From assembly GCF_019703515.2 (NCBI RefSeq), contig NC_059346.1, positions 57,548,001 to 57,612,000 on the forward strand: 64,000 bases of DNA. The letters are read 5' to 3'. The notes beneath the pieces were generated by a model, which was not told where the DNA came from, did no database searches, and saw only the letters and a program-made list of their open reading frames with translations. The DNA comes from Myxocyprinus asiaticus (Eukaryota > Chordata > Actinopteri > Cypriniformes > Catostomidae). Positions 23,832-35,214 of this stretch are shown piece by piece. Each line of letters starts with the position of its first letter. The stretch's first letter is position 1. The translations under genes were made by a program, and so were the position numbers.

Positions 23832-25520
23832 TCACTGGAGGGTGCACGGTGGCAACTCACGCACGGTGGTCCCAAACAACTGGACCCGTGCGCTCACACA
23901 ATGGGGGTGTACAAAACACTGAGGCAGGCCAATACTGACATGACACCACTAAGGAAAAAAAACTATTCTTCCACATCCATTGGACAATGGAGATAGCACA
24001 TCTTACCTTTTCTTGTTGACAGTGGGTTACAGATGCAGTAGATTACCTGATTGACTAAGAGGGGTATGACCCATAGGAATGTTTCTGGGTCACCACAGAG
24101 GATATATCAAACCCTTCTCTATTTGCTGACTTCCACTGGGTTCATTTAGATTGGCCTGATCCCAGATCCTTAAGTAGACCTTGGAGACTGGTGAAGTGAG
24201 CACCATGAGACATTAATAGAGAGGGTGCTTTGTAAGGAATACACCTGCACATTGTTTAACAGAATGACTGGAGAGTGACATCCATCTCTGCACAGGGATG
24301 TTAACCATTCATCTTCATCAGATTAGATATACAGAAAAGGTTGATGTTCTAAGAGACATCAATGACTTGTTTTAAGGAATGTGACTGAGGACACACAGCA
24401 TAACAATATATAATAGCCATGTTCTGTTTAAAAAATAGGCAATGACCAAAACTTGCTGGCCAAAAGCCAATGGCCAAAACCAATTGCTCACTGTTGTTGT
24501 TCTTATTTGGATTTCAGGGAGGTGTCAAGAAGACAAGTGGAAAAATATGGGAACAATATACCTTTTGCAGCAGGACAATAAACAAGGATTTTCAGGCATC
24601 ATTGATGTCAGCATGCATCTTCTCATGGAAACATGTACATCTTAAAGATCCCTGAATGCCTGGATGTTTTTGGAACCCATGGGGAAGAATTTGACTATGG
24701 AAACTAATAATCAGTACATAAAGACAGGGACCTCTGTTGGTGTAACTGAATTATAGGGTGCGTGTATAATAGTGAAACTGTATATCTTAAGATATTGCTG
24801 CAGAAACACTGTTGATGATCTATTGTCAAATAGTTCTGCTCTTGCAATGAGAAGTTAATGGGGCACTGGACTGATATTCTCTCATTTGCTGCACCACTGC
24901 AATGTTATCATAATGTTTGTGGAGCCACTGAGCAATAAGGATTAAGTGCAGTGTGACTGTCTGCAGCAAATGTGAGAAGACACAAAGTACTTTGGTTAAA
25001 ACAGATGATTCCTTCACATTCATAGGGTATTTAGTACTTTTAGAGTGAATCCATTGGTATTGTTCAATGATATCACTGATAATGTACTACACATTAATGG
25101 AACAGCTCACCCAAAAATATATATATATTTTTTTGTCATTATTTACCCTCATACCCCGCAAATGCATATGCTGTAATTTTTGTTTCCCTTGGAACACAAG
25201 GGAACATTTTCAAAATGCTGTACCAGGCTTGACGTCATTGACACCAAATGCCATGGGTTCTTGCATGTGCCATAACTAAACATGCCTATTATGGTTTGAA
25301 TGTCCACAATGGTCAAATGACATTTGAGTGCTGCAGCATGAATTAATTACATTTTGGTCTATTCATAACACAAAGCTGTATGGCTTCAGAAGCCACAGAA
25401 TACCACACATGTCATATGGACATGGACATTTATTTTTTTATTTTTTTGGGAGCATGAGAGATGTGGTCATTTTTATGCTGGACCCTTTAGAGGACAGGGT
25501 GGTAATTTGTCTTTTCTAAA
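23832..25520. other. Unannotated sequence
   Basis: No recognised gene. AACAGCTCACCCAAAAATAT at about 25100 followed by TTACCCTCATACC is a fragment of the GTTCACCCAAAAAT repeat family. Frames at 24442-24655 and 25328-25519 have no domain motif. Confidence 0.4.
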
Positions 25521-27005
25521 AAAGTTTTACGTTCCCTCGCAATAAGTTTTCTGTTCCCTCGCAATAGTGTGTTTTGCCTCACAATATGTTATGCCTTCCC
25601 TCGCTATACATTTCAAGTTCCCTCATAATTATTTTTGGCTCCCTCGCAATAAATTAACCAAGATTTAACATTAGTAATATTGTAGTAACCATGACTGTAG
25701 TAACCATGTTTTTTAGTTAATATATTGGCTTCTATGGTTACTGTAGTTCAGTCATGCCAACTCTCAAAAAGATTTAGCATGTGAATGTGGGTATGGCATA
25801 TTGATAGGATATTTGTCTTGGCGGACTAGATCTGCTACACTGCTGCTGCTGCAGAGCAAGTACGGAGACTTGCTACTGCTAGAAAAACACATACATACTG
25901 AGTTAGCATGTGGACATGCTGCTGCTGCTGCACAATTAGAAAAAAACTCAAGACATGCTGTATAGAGCATGTGTTACATGTTGCTGTACAAATAGACATA
26001 AACAATCCCCCAACAAAGCAGTGAAGCTGCACAAACTCATAACACAAACACAAAACACAAAGCCCCAAACAAGCAGATCTGTCACCAAGAATTATGTACT
26101 ACTGCTGCTCCGAAGAGCCATGTGCTAGAGTGTCTGCTAGCTAGGTGTGCCTAGGCCACAGGCCAAATGGTGAAACGCTACTGAACTAAATTATTATGTG
26201 TGCCTCAACCTGCTTAGCCGAATAGCTTAAACGCTAGTGACATAACTCATAAATGTGTACCTGAGCCAGGAAAGCCTGAAGATGTGTGGATTTATTTAAT
26301 CTAATGACCTAAGATAGCGATGTGTGCCAGCCAGAATTTGGCTAAGGCTTAACTTATTAAGATGCGTTTCTATGTGTCATGGCTAAAGCAGACCTTACCG
26401 TACAAGCTGATAGAAGGAAACCCCAGCAAACCACCTGAGCAATATTGCATTTTCAGAGAAGATCTCTAACAGCACACTGCAGAAAAACCAGCTTAACAGC
26501 AAAATTGAGCCATTTTTAAGTTTAAATAAAACACAAGAAGAGAGACACAGGATGATTGGCTACCTGATAACATGTGAGAGAACCAGTCAGCTTGCACCAT
26601 GTGAGCCGATTGGCTTAACATGTCACATGTGAAGTCAAAGAACCTATCAGCTTGTGCCATATAGAGTTGCATGGCTGAACTTTGGTCATTAAAACCATGG
26701 TTAATTCTCATAGGGGTTAACCATGGTTTTACAACAGTTACCATAGTTGAACTATGGTATTTGTAATAAAACCATAGTAACCACAAATTTTAAATTTTTA
26801 TTTCCATAGTTTTAATTTTCCTGTATTATTACTTACGAATATCATGGTTACTGTAATTAAGCCATGGTATATTGTACTTGTGGTTACAAATACCATAGCT
26901 TCACTATGAATACTGTAATAAAACCATGATTAATTTATTGCAAGGAATCCAAAATAATGGCATGGGAATGCAAACATTTTTGACGAGGGAACGGAAAACT
27001 ATTTC
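25521..27005. mobile_element. Fold-back element with repeated GTTCCCTCGCAATA ends
   Basis: The left edge has about five degenerate ~25-35 bp repeats with the core GTTCCCTCGCAATA (25530-25655). The right edge has the inverse, TGACGAGGGAACGGAAAACT (26981-27000), and weaker inverted copies just inside (AAGGAATCC, ATGGGAATGCAAAC). Between them are AACCATGGTTTTAC-type palindromic motifs near both arms (25690-25745, 26690-26930). No transposase is seen. The structure suggests a non-autonomous fold-back DNA transposon. Confidence 0.55.
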
Positions 27006-27289
27006 AGAAATAAATATTCTCTCCCTGTCCTCCCATATTATGAACTATTGTTGTAACAAAAACAGCTGAATGAAAGTTCTTCAAAAATTAAATGACAGAA
27101 TCTTTCATTTTTTGGGGTACACTATTCATTTCAGTACATTCAATAAGGCCTTGCATAGAGTTGAAATTTAATTTTGTTTACAGGTCCAATACACTTGCAC
27201 AAATGCATAATTACAAACCTAAGTCTGCTTATGTGCAATAGATTATATATGTTCCTGTGAAATTAAGATACAGTTTATAAACTTAAAGG

Positions 27290-27594
27290 GGTCATGAAAT
27301 GGAAAATCAAATTTTCCTTGATATTTAGACATATAAGAAGTAACTGTTCTATAAAAACATACTGTAAACTCAAAACTTCCTCCCCAGTCTCCAAAGAGCA
27401 TTTATAGTTGCCACCCTGCTGAAACGTCTAATTTTGAAATCTATGTGTTAATGACGTCACAACACATTGCTCATTTGTATTCACACATCCCACAACATGC
27501 GTTATCGCACCCTTGGCCTCACCCACTGGCGCACAGTTCAAGTCCAGATGGCAGGCCTTGTGTAACACCAAAGGGGATCCATCTGGACTATTTT
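27290..27594. mobile_element. Left half of MITE, AAAGGGGTCATGAAATGG family
   Basis: Begins AAAGGGGTCATGAAATGGAA and includes ACGTCACAACACATTGCTC. A right-end relative, which ends with GCACTTCATG, is at 35215-35565. The mirrored right end is missing here. Confidence 0.55.
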
Positions 27595-27934
27595 AATTAT
27601 TTTGCATATAAACATGAACTATACAGATTCTTTGACCGCTGCCACGTATCCCGCCACTTTTAAAAGATGCGGTGTCAAGTTACAACTCATTCAGCTGCTG
27701 CCTCTGACATGGACTCGTTCTTTCTCTTATCTGTGCTATTTTTATAGCTGGTGTATGAAAACATACACAGGCTGCCAAAAGTTTAAAATAATGTACAGAT
27801 TTTGCTCTTATGGAAATAAATTGGTACTTTTGTTCACCAAAGTGGCATTCAACTTATCACAATGTATAGTCAGGACATTAATAATGTGAAAAATTACTAT
27901 TACAATTTGAAACAATTTTTCAGAACTTCTTAAA

Positions 27935-28168
27935 CTACTTCAAAGTGTTCTCATCAAAATATCCTCCACGTGTAGCAATGACAGCTTTGCAGATCCATGG
28001 CATTCTAGCTGTCAGTTTGCCCAGATACTCAGGTGACATTTTACCCCATGCTTCCTGTAGCACGTGCCATAGATGTGGCTGTCTTGTCAGGCACTTCTCA
28101 TGCACCTTACAGTCTAGCTGATACCACAAAAGCTCAATGGGGTTAAGATCCATAACACTCTTTTCCAA
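27935..28168 (-). pseudogene. Outer Tc1 transposase, C-terminal fragment
   Basis: Reads DLNPIELLWYQLDCKVHEKC, then GKLTARMPWICKAVIATRGG before the end. DLNPIE..W contains the last catalytic Glu of the DD34E triad. The first two Asp regions are absent, because an internal deletion joins this piece almost directly to the N-terminal part. Confidence 0.82.
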
Positions 28169-28373
28169 TTATCCGTTGTCCAATGTCTGTCTTTCTTTGC
28201 TCACTCTAACCTTTTCATTTTTCTCTTCCAAAAGTGTCTTTTTCTTTGCAATTCTTCCCATAAGGCCTGCACCACTGAGTCTTCTCTTTACTGGTGTACA
28301 TGAAACTGGTGTTGAGCGGGTAGAATTTAATGAAGCTGTCAGCTGAGGACATGTGAGGCATTTATTTATCAAA

Positions 28374-28631
28374 CTAGAGACTAGATGTACTTATCTTCTT
28401 GTTTAGTTGTACATCTGGCCTTCCACATCTCTTTCTGTCCTTGTTAGAGCCAGTTGTCCTTTGTCTTTGAAGACTGTAGTGTAAACCTTTGTATGAAATC
28501 TTCAGTTTTTTGGCAGTTTCAAGCATTGTATAGCCTTTATTCCTCAAAAAATGATTGACTGATGAGTTTCTAGAGAAAGCTGTTTCTTTTTTGCCATTGT
28601 TTTTAACTAATATTGACCTTAAGACATGCAT
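28374..28631 (-). pseudogene. Outer Tc1 transposase, N-terminal DNA-binding fragment
   Basis: Contains YTMLETAKKLKISYKGLHYS, a helix-turn-helix of Tc1 type, followed by the linker motif KRCGRPDVQL (GRPR-like). This part binds the terminal repeats in intact family members. It is fused by deletion to the C-terminal fragment downstream and cannot encode an enzyme. Confidence 0.82.
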
Positions 28632-28721
28632 CTATTGCATACTGTGGCAACTCAAAAACAAACACAAAGACAATGTTAAGCTTCATTTAACAAACCAAAG
28701 AGCTTTCAGCACTGTTTGATA

Positions 28722-29959
28722 CACTGTATTGCCAAAAGTATTCGCTCATCTGCCTTTAGACGCATATGAACTTAAGTGACATCCCATTCTTAATCCATAG
28801 GGTTTAATATGATGTCAGCCCACCCTTTGCAGCTATAACAGTTTCAACTCTTCTGGAAAGGCTTTCCACAAGGTTTAGGAGTGTGTTTATGGGAATTTTT
28901 GACCATTCTTCCAGAAGCGCATTTGTGAGGTCAGACACTGATGTTGGACGAGAAGGCCTGGCTCGCAGTCTTCGCTCTAATTCATCCCAAAGGTGCTCTA
29001 TCGGGTTGAGGTCAGGACTCTGTGCAGGCCAGTCAAGTTCTTCCACACCAAACTCACTCATCCATGTCTTTATGGACCTTGCTTTGTGCACTGGTGCGCA
29101 GTCATGTTGGAACAGGAAGGGGCCATCCCCAAACTGTTCCCACAAAGTTGGGAGCATGGAATTGTCCAAAATCTCTTGGTATGCTGAAGCATTCAGAGTT
29201 CCTTTCACTGGAACTAAGGGGCCAAGCCCAGCTCCTGAAAAACCACCCCACACCATAATCCCTCCTCCACCAAACTTCACAGTTGGCACAATGCAGTCAG
29301 ACAAGTACCGTTCTCCTGGCAACCACCAAACCCAGACTCGTCCATCAGATTGCCAGATGGAGAAGCATGATTCGTCACTCCAGAGAACGCGTCTCCACTG
29401 CTCTAGAGTCCAGTGGCAGCGTGCTTTACACCACTGCATCCGACGCACTTGGTGATGTATGGCTTGGATGCAGCTGCTCGGCCATAGAAACCCATTCCAT
29501 GAAGCTCTCTACGCACTGTTCTTGAGCTAATCTGAAGGCCACATGAACTTTGGAGGTCTGTAGCGATTGACTCTGCAGAAAGTTGGCGACCTCTGCGCAC
29601 TATGCGCCTCAGCATCCGCTGACCCCGCTTTGTCATTTTACGTGGCCTACCACTTCGTGGCTGAGTTGCTGTCATTCCCAATCGCTTCCACTTTGTTATA
29701 ATACCACTGACAGTTGACTGTGGAATATTTAGTAGCGAGGAAATTTCACGACTGGACTTATTGCACAGGTGGCATCCTATCACAGTACCACGCTGGAATT
29801 CACTGAGCTCCTGAGAGCGGCCCATTCTTTCACAAATGTTTGTAGAAGCAGTCTGCATGCCTAGGTGCTTCATTTTATACACCTGTGGCCATGGAAGTGA
29901 TTGGAACACCTGAATTTAATTATTTGGATGGGTGAGCGAATACTTTTGGCAATATAGTG
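28722..29959 (-). mobile_element. Nearly complete Tc1 transposon (1238 bp)
   Basis: The terminal inverted repeats CACTGTATTGCCAAAAGTAT and its counterpart ATACTTTTGGCAATATAGTG (about 28 bp, few mismatches) are flanked by TA at 28720-28721 and 29960-29961. The transposase fills most of the element on the minus strand in two overlapping frames. It lies inside another Tc1. Its high integrity against the decayed host element shows that it is the younger insertion. Confidence 0.93.
28804..29909 (-). pseudogene. Tc1 transposase with one frameshift
   Basis: The upstream frame (29909-29403) has the helix-turn-helix KSSREISSLLNIPQSTVSGI and linker RSGRPRKMTK. The downstream frame (29448-28804) has the DD34E core: [17 protein letters not shown] and DLNPIEHLW, with exactly 34 residues between the second Asp and the Glu. 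The frames separate at about 29445, after YITKC, where family members have a few more residues; a deletion of about 10 bases fits. All three catalytic residues remain, so this frameshift is the main defect. Confidence 0.92.
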
Positions 29960-30220
29960 TATAATGACAAGTGATTTTCTAGTACCAAATTAGCAATTTA
30001 GCATGATTACTCAAGGATACGATGTTGGAGTGGTGGCTGCTGGAAATGGGGCCTGTCTAGATTTTGTGATTAGCATTTTTATTGATTCACACAACAGACA
30101 AGGAAATGCAAAACATATATATACAGAATCAACATTTAACCTCTACTACCAGCCTCCCCCTCCCAATCCCCAACCCTACCCCGACCCTCATCAAACACCC
30201 CTGTGGTCACACATGAGCAC

Positions 30221-30255
<35 letters not shown>
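30221..30255. repeat. (ATA)n microsatellite
   Basis: About a dozen ATA units in the 3' untranslated part of the L1-like LINE. Confidence 0.95.
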
Positions 30256-30256
<1 letters not shown>

Positions 30257-30533
30257 TATAATCACACACATCAAAAACTACACCTCTCTCTAATGACCCA
30301 CCACGAGAGCCCTCCAAGAACGCCAAATATTTGCCCATCTCCAGATGCAGACTTGACATTTTTTAGAATCCTAGACAACACTCATTCCTCCAATACCAAG
30401 TTTAAATCTTTCTCCCATAATCTCTTGATAGAAGTTAAAGCTCCATCCCCAGACACTGAATTAGCAGGGAGTAATACACTGATGCCTCTTGACCTTTTCC
30501 AACAGCAGTAATCACCACTCCCAGAGTATCTGC

Positions 30534-31151
30534 CTATTTAGGGGGGTGTACGCTACTCCCAAAAATAGTACAGAGCAGGTGGTGCAGCTGTAAATACCTA
30601 AAGAACTGAGATCTGGGAATCCCAAAATGTTGAACCAAATTTTCAAAGGATCTCAAAACTCCACTCTCATATAGGTCACCGAGTGTATTAACCTCCCTCA
30701 CAATCCACTCTGACCAGCAGAAAGGGGACTTATTAATACTTAATTTTGGGTTCAGCCATATGCTCGAGGCAACATTAAAATAAATGTCTGAATCAAACAC
30801 TCTGGACACTTTTGTCCGTATCGAGTGCAAATGCGAGATAATGGGGTGTAACTTAACTTCTCCGACTAGTTTGATAGAAAGGCTTTGCAGTGGCGAAATA
30901 GGGGCAAGAACTTCCTGTTCAATACAAAACCAGGGAGGGGCTCTCTCAAGTGGAAGCGACCAATGAGCCAAATGTCTTAGACCGAATGCATAATAATAAA
31001 ACAATATCTTGGGTAGGCCTAGCCCACCTTTGTCAATCGGCCTATGCAACTTACTGAAATGTTATCTGGGACATTTACCATTCCAAATGAAAGACTTCGC
31101 TATGCTATCAAATTGCTTGAAATAAGAGAGGGGGACATCTATAGGGAGAGA
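30534..31151 (-). pseudogene. L1-like LINE ORF2, C-terminal part
   Basis: Reads HRPIDKGGLGLPKILFYYYA, then LRHLAHWSL and, near the end, RSQFFRYLQLHHLLCTIFGS. This is the post-RT region of fish L1-like ORF2 proteins. The frame enters from the right with SLPIDVPLSYFKQFDSIAKS, which continues directly from the peptide that ends at 33817 once the inserted L2 is removed. It ends early at 30534. Confidence 0.78.
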
Positions 31152-31351
31152 CTGTACATTTACATTACATTTACATTTATTCATTTGGCAGACGCTTTTA
31201 TCCAAAGCGACTTACAAAAGAGGAAAACATAAGCGAATCATCTTATGAGACAGTGGTATGAATAGTGCTGTATTACAAAGTATCACTAGCATCATAATAG
31301 TATTCAAAACAGAATAAAGTGCAACAGGAATTTTTTTTTTCTTTTCTATTT

Positions 31352-31975
31352 TTAATGACTGGTTAAGTGCTCATGGAAAAGATGTGTTTTTAGTCGTTTT
31401 TTGAAGACAGAGTGAGTCAGCTTCACGGATGGAATTGGGAAGGTCATTCCACCAATGTGGTACGATGAAGCTTGAAAAAGTGTTTTGGTGCCTCTTTGTA
31501 TTGGTACAACAAGGCGACATTCCTTAGCCGACCGCAGGCTTCTAGTGGGCGCGTAGCTCTGCATAAATTATTTTAGGTATGCTGGAGCAGACCCAGTGAC
31601 TGTTCTGTATGCCAGCATCAGAGCCTTGAATTTGATACGTGCATCAACCGGCAGCCAGTGGAGAGAGACAAGGAGTGGTGTAACATGTGCTCTCTTTGGT
31701 TCATTAAAGACCAGACGTGCTGCTGCATTCTGGATCATTTGCAGGGGTCTAATTGCACATGCAGGGAGGCCTGCAATGAGAGTGTTACAGTAGTCCAGTC
31801 TAGTTATGACAAGTGACTGGACAAGCAGTTGTGTGGCATGTTCAGAGAGGAAGGGTCTTATCTTCCTGATATTGTAGAGTGTAAATCTACATGATCTTGC
31901 AGTCTTTGAGATGTGGTCTGTGAAATTGAGTCTGTTGTCGATGGTTACCCCTAGATTTCTGATTTGCATGTTCAT
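31352..31975 (-). pseudogene. L2-like LINE ORF2, C-terminal region
   Basis: Two frames: 31975-31568 with IRNLGVTIDNRLNFTDHISK and LLVSLHWLPVDARIKFKAL, and 31564-31352 with the ending VFKKRLKTHLFHEHL. They continue the 32097-33811 protein after a stop and frame changes. Confidence 0.88.
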
Positions 31976-32096
31976 TTGGAAGGCGTTACTGTAGTTGCAC
32001 CCAGCTGCATGGTGATGTTGTGTTCAACAGCAGGGTTGGCTGGAAAGACAAGGAGTTCAGTCTTGGCTGGTTGAGTTGCAGGTGGTGCTCCTTCAT

Positions 32097-33811
32097 CTAG
32101 GCCGAGATGTCCGCCAGGCAGGCAGAAATTCGAGCAGTCACTGTGGTGTCATTGGGCTGGAAAGACAAGTAGAGTTGCATGTCATCAGCGTAGCAGTGGT
32201 AAGAGAAACCACGTGCCTGAATGATGGGTCCCAGTGATGTTGTGTATATAGAGAAAAGAAGTGGCCCAAGCACTGATCCCTGAGGTACCCCAGTAAGTAG
32301 CTGATGTGGCTTGGATACCTCACCTCTCCAGGCTACCTTGAAGGACCTACCTGAGAGATAGGAATTAAACCAGTCAAGCACAGTTCCTGTGATGCCCAGC
32401 AAGGAGAGGGTAGAGAGTAAGATCTGATGGTTGACTGTGTCAAAGGCTGCAGAAAGGTCCAGCAGAATCAGGACGGATGATCTGGATTCAGCTTTTGCCC
32501 GTCTAAGCGACTCAGTGACAGACTGCAGGGCAGTCTCGGTGGAGTGTCCACTTTTGAAGCCTGACTGATTGTCATCCAGCAGCTTGTTCTGTGAGAGATA
32601 GGCAGAGATTTGATTGAAAACTTGGATGAGAGAGACTGGTCTGTAGTGTTCTATTTGTGTGGGATTAAGTGCGGGTTTCTTCAGCAGCGGGGTTACTCGA
32701 GCCTGCTTAAATGTAGTGGGAAAAGTGCCTGTAAGTAGAGATGTGTTAATTATGTGTGTGAGTGCAGGTAGGATGGATGGAGAAATGGCCTGGAGAAGGT
32801 GAGAAGGAATGGGGTCAAGGGAACAGGTGGTGGGGTTGTTGGAGAGGAGGAGTTTAGAGACCTCAGTGTCAGTCAGAGGAGAGAACATAGAGACAGAAGA
32901 GTTGCATACAGGAGACAGGTGTTTGACAGGGTGTGGTGCTGAGAATGTTTTGCTGATGGTTGTAACCTTATTAGTAAAAAATGTGGTGAAGACATCTGCT
33001 GTCAGTGATGTGTCTGGTGGTGGAGGGGGAGGGCAGAGAAGTGTGTTGAATGTTCTAAACAAGCTGCAAGTGTCTATGGTTCTGTTGATCTTGTTCTGGT
33101 AATAGGATGTTTTTGCAGATTTAACGTTATCTGAAAAAGTTGCAAGCAGGGACTGATATTTACCTAGATCTGCTGGATCTTTAGATTTCCGCCATCTCCT
33201 CTCAGCTGTCCTGAGGTCAGTCCGATGTTGACAAAGGACGTCAGACAGCCAGGGGCTGGGTGGTGTAGCACGTGCTGGCCTAGAGGAGATAGGATAGATG
33301 TTGTCTAGACAGGTTGTTAAAGTAGAGCTTAGTGTGTCTGTGGCAGTGTTTACATTAAGCGTGGTAAATACATTCTGTGTAGGAAGAGAGGTAGAGACAG
33401 CAGTGGAAAGGCGAGAGGGTGAAAGGGAATGGAGGTTACGGCGAAAGGAAACCAAAGGTGGAGTCTGTTTTAATGTAGATGGGAGGGTCATGTTGAATTG
33501 AACAAAGTAGTGATCAGAGACATGTAAAGGAGTAACAAGAATATTTGAGTTGGTACAGTTACGTGTAAAGATGAGGTCCGGCTGGTTGCCTGATCTGTGA
33601 GTTGCTGTGGTGTGTAGTTTTTCCAAGTCAAATGAGGCCAGGAGAGTATTCAGTTCAGTGGCCTGGGGCTTGTCTTGGTGTATGTTGAAATCACCAAGAA
33701 CCACAAGTGGCCTACCATCCTCCAGAAATGAGGACAGCAGGACATCCAACAACTCAAGAAAGTTTGTCAGCTGACCTGGAGGGTGATAGATGACAACAAC
33801 ATGTACAACTA
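32097..33811 (-). pseudogene. L2-like LINE endonuclease-RT, large open part
   Basis: About 570 codons open. Order: endonuclease C-terminal half with VVLGDFNIHQDKPQ and LHVSDHYFVQF; linker with RTAERRWRKSKDPADL; RT with PLLKKPALNPTQIEHYRPVS, LLDLSAAFDTVNH, GVPQGSVLGPLLFS and an intact YADDMQLYL. The endonuclease N-terminus is lost by 5' truncation. The frame ends at a TAG after LADISA, where relatives have Trp, and a frameshift follows within about 35 bases. Confidence 0.93.
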
Positions 33812-33816
33812 CTGTA

Positions 33817-34460
33817 GCAGGTAGTTGAATTTTGGAATACAATTCATTTTAATAACATTATATTTATCTATGATTGGGAAGGTTAATGAAGCCCACCTGC
33901 CCACATCGCTCGAAAACCTTTTTATTAAAGGGTCAAAATTAACTCTAACTAAATTACACAAATTTGCTGGGAATAAAATACCCAAATACTTAATGCTGTT
34001 ACCGGGCAGTACGTTGTCAGAGCCAAAGCTTCGGATTTAGACCAATTACCTCTGTATCCCAAGAACTTAGAAAATGAATGAATAATTCTGTGGAGGCAAG
34101 GTATAGATTTAGTAGGGTTGGAGATGAATCATAAAATATAATCTGCATAAAGCAAAAGTTTATGCGCCACACCTCCCGCCACCACGCCTGGAAGATCATC
34201 CTCCTTTCTTATCACGGCTGCTAATGGTTCCAGGGCAAGACAGAACAATAATGGAGAAAGAGGGCAACCCTGCCGGGTGCCCCTATCCAGATTAAAATAA
34301 TCTGAAATTAATCCATTAGTTTGTATCGCCACTACCAGGTGTCTATAAAGTAAATTAATCCAACCAATAAAAGTATTCCCGAACCCGTACATTTCCAAAA
34401 TCTTTAAAAGGTAATCCCATTCTACCGTATCAAACGCCTTTTCGGCGTCAAGTCAGATGG
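33817..34460 (-). pseudogene. L1-like LINE RT core, YADD mutated
   Basis: Contains LDAEKAFDTVEWDYLLKILE, FNLDRGTRQGCPLSPLLFCL and LLLYADYIL, where the active-site YADD has become YADY and a stop follows soon after. An early stop also precedes LDAEKAFD. Further left the frame reaches IPKFNYLLQ at the L2 insertion point. Motifs are of L1 type (RQGCPLSPLLF). Confidence 0.85.
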
Positions 34461-34487
34461 CAATGGCCAGAGTCTGATCATTCAGAA

Positions 34488-34935
34488 AGACAATCAGAAT
34501 CAAAATCAGAATGAGCAACAGTTAAAAAAAGGTAGTGGGCAGGGTGAGTGGGTTCCAGAGTGATTTTTCCAGCCTTTTTCCTCACTCTGGAAGTGTATAG
34601 TTCTTGAAGGTGGGAGGGGGCAGGTGGCAACCAATAATCCTCTCAGCAGTCCGAACTGTCCTTTGTAGTCTTCTGATGTCTGATTTCGTAGCTGAACCAA
34701 ACCAGAGAGTTATTGAAGTCCAGAGGACAGACTCAATGACTGCTGAGTAGAACTGTATCAGCAGCGCCTGTGGCAGGTTGAATTTCCTCAGCTGGCGAAG
34801 GAATTACAACCTCTGCTGGGCCTTTTTCACAGTGGAGTCAATGTGGGGGGGGGGGGGGGGGGTCAGTGTTGGGGTGTTCCTCCTAAAGTCCACAATCATC
34901 TGGACGTCTTTGACCGTTTTGGTGTGTTTCCACTT
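34488..34935 (-). mobile_element. Rex1/Babar-like LINE fragment with poly-G junction
   Basis: The minus strand reads QMIVDFRRNTPTLT, then a run of G/C bases (34845-34862), then HIDSTVKKAQQRL and RRLQRTVRTAERIIG. Compared with the 9054-10693 relative, the roughly 30 residues between the two blocks are gone and replaced by the poly-G tract. The 3' tail is ATTCTGATT-type at 34488-34520. Confidence 0.75.
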
Positions 34936-35214
34936 CACTGTGCCTTCAGTATGTACTGTATATGCATAATTTCACAGTTCTTTGGACAATGTATGTGCTT
35001 TTCCTGGCTCATGTCAGCATGGATTGTTTGTGAACAGACAAAATACGTTTCAAGCTTTGCAAAGGAACTGTTATTGAAGATTAGGACAGTTAAAAACACT
35101 TCAAAAACGTAAGTAAACCATTTCATTCATGAATATTTCAAATGTCATGACTGTTTGATAGTTTATGGTGCTGAGTGTTAACAGTTGTGCTTGAGTGAAC
35201 AGTTTAATATGTTC
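34936..35214. other. Unannotated sequence
   Basis: No recognised feature between the Rex1-like fragment and the MITE half. Confidence 0.4.

Larger units (their letters stand above)
27765..30063 (-). mobile_element. Tc1-like transposon, interrupted by a second Tc1
   Basis: The outer element is made of 27765-28719 and 29962-30063. It carries C-terminal and N-terminal transposase fragments, with the catalytic middle missing. A second Tc1 (28722-29959) sits in its 5' untranslated region at a TA. The outer right side (ACTCAAGGATACGATGTTGG) stops at about 30063, where an L1-like LINE 3' end begins. Confidence 0.72.
31157..33811 (-). mobile_element. L2-like LINE insertion with TSD CTGTA
   Basis: CTGTA occurs at 31152-31156 and 33812-33816, exactly at the points where the L1-like frame breaks, so this is a clean target-site duplication. 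The minus-strand 3' end contains AAGCGTCTGCCAAATGAATA, a sequence typical of a fish L2 3' end. The copy is 5' truncated inside the endonuclease. It is less decayed than the L1-like host element. Confidence 0.93.
30066..34487 (-). mobile_element. L1-like LINE, 5' truncated, split by an L2
   Basis: The minus-strand 3' end (AATAAAAATGCTAATCAC) is at about 30066, beside the Tc1 remnant. Coding pieces are 34460-33817 (RT core and thumb) and 31151-30534 (C-terminal region). Removing the L2 at 31157-33811 restores one frame across the junction. The 5' truncation at about 34487 abuts a Rex1-like fragment on the same strand. An (ATA)n run at 30221-30255 lies in the 3' UTR. Confidence 0.82.

Noticed and set aside
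25764..26068. Cysteine-rich small protein frames
   Set aside because: They arise from GCTGCTGCT and CACA-rich DNA inside the fold-back element, overlap each other in two frames, and show no conserved cysteine pattern.
28883..29455. 190-codon plus-strand frame
   Set aside because: Antisense to the Tc1 transposase with the complete DD34E motif on the minus strand.
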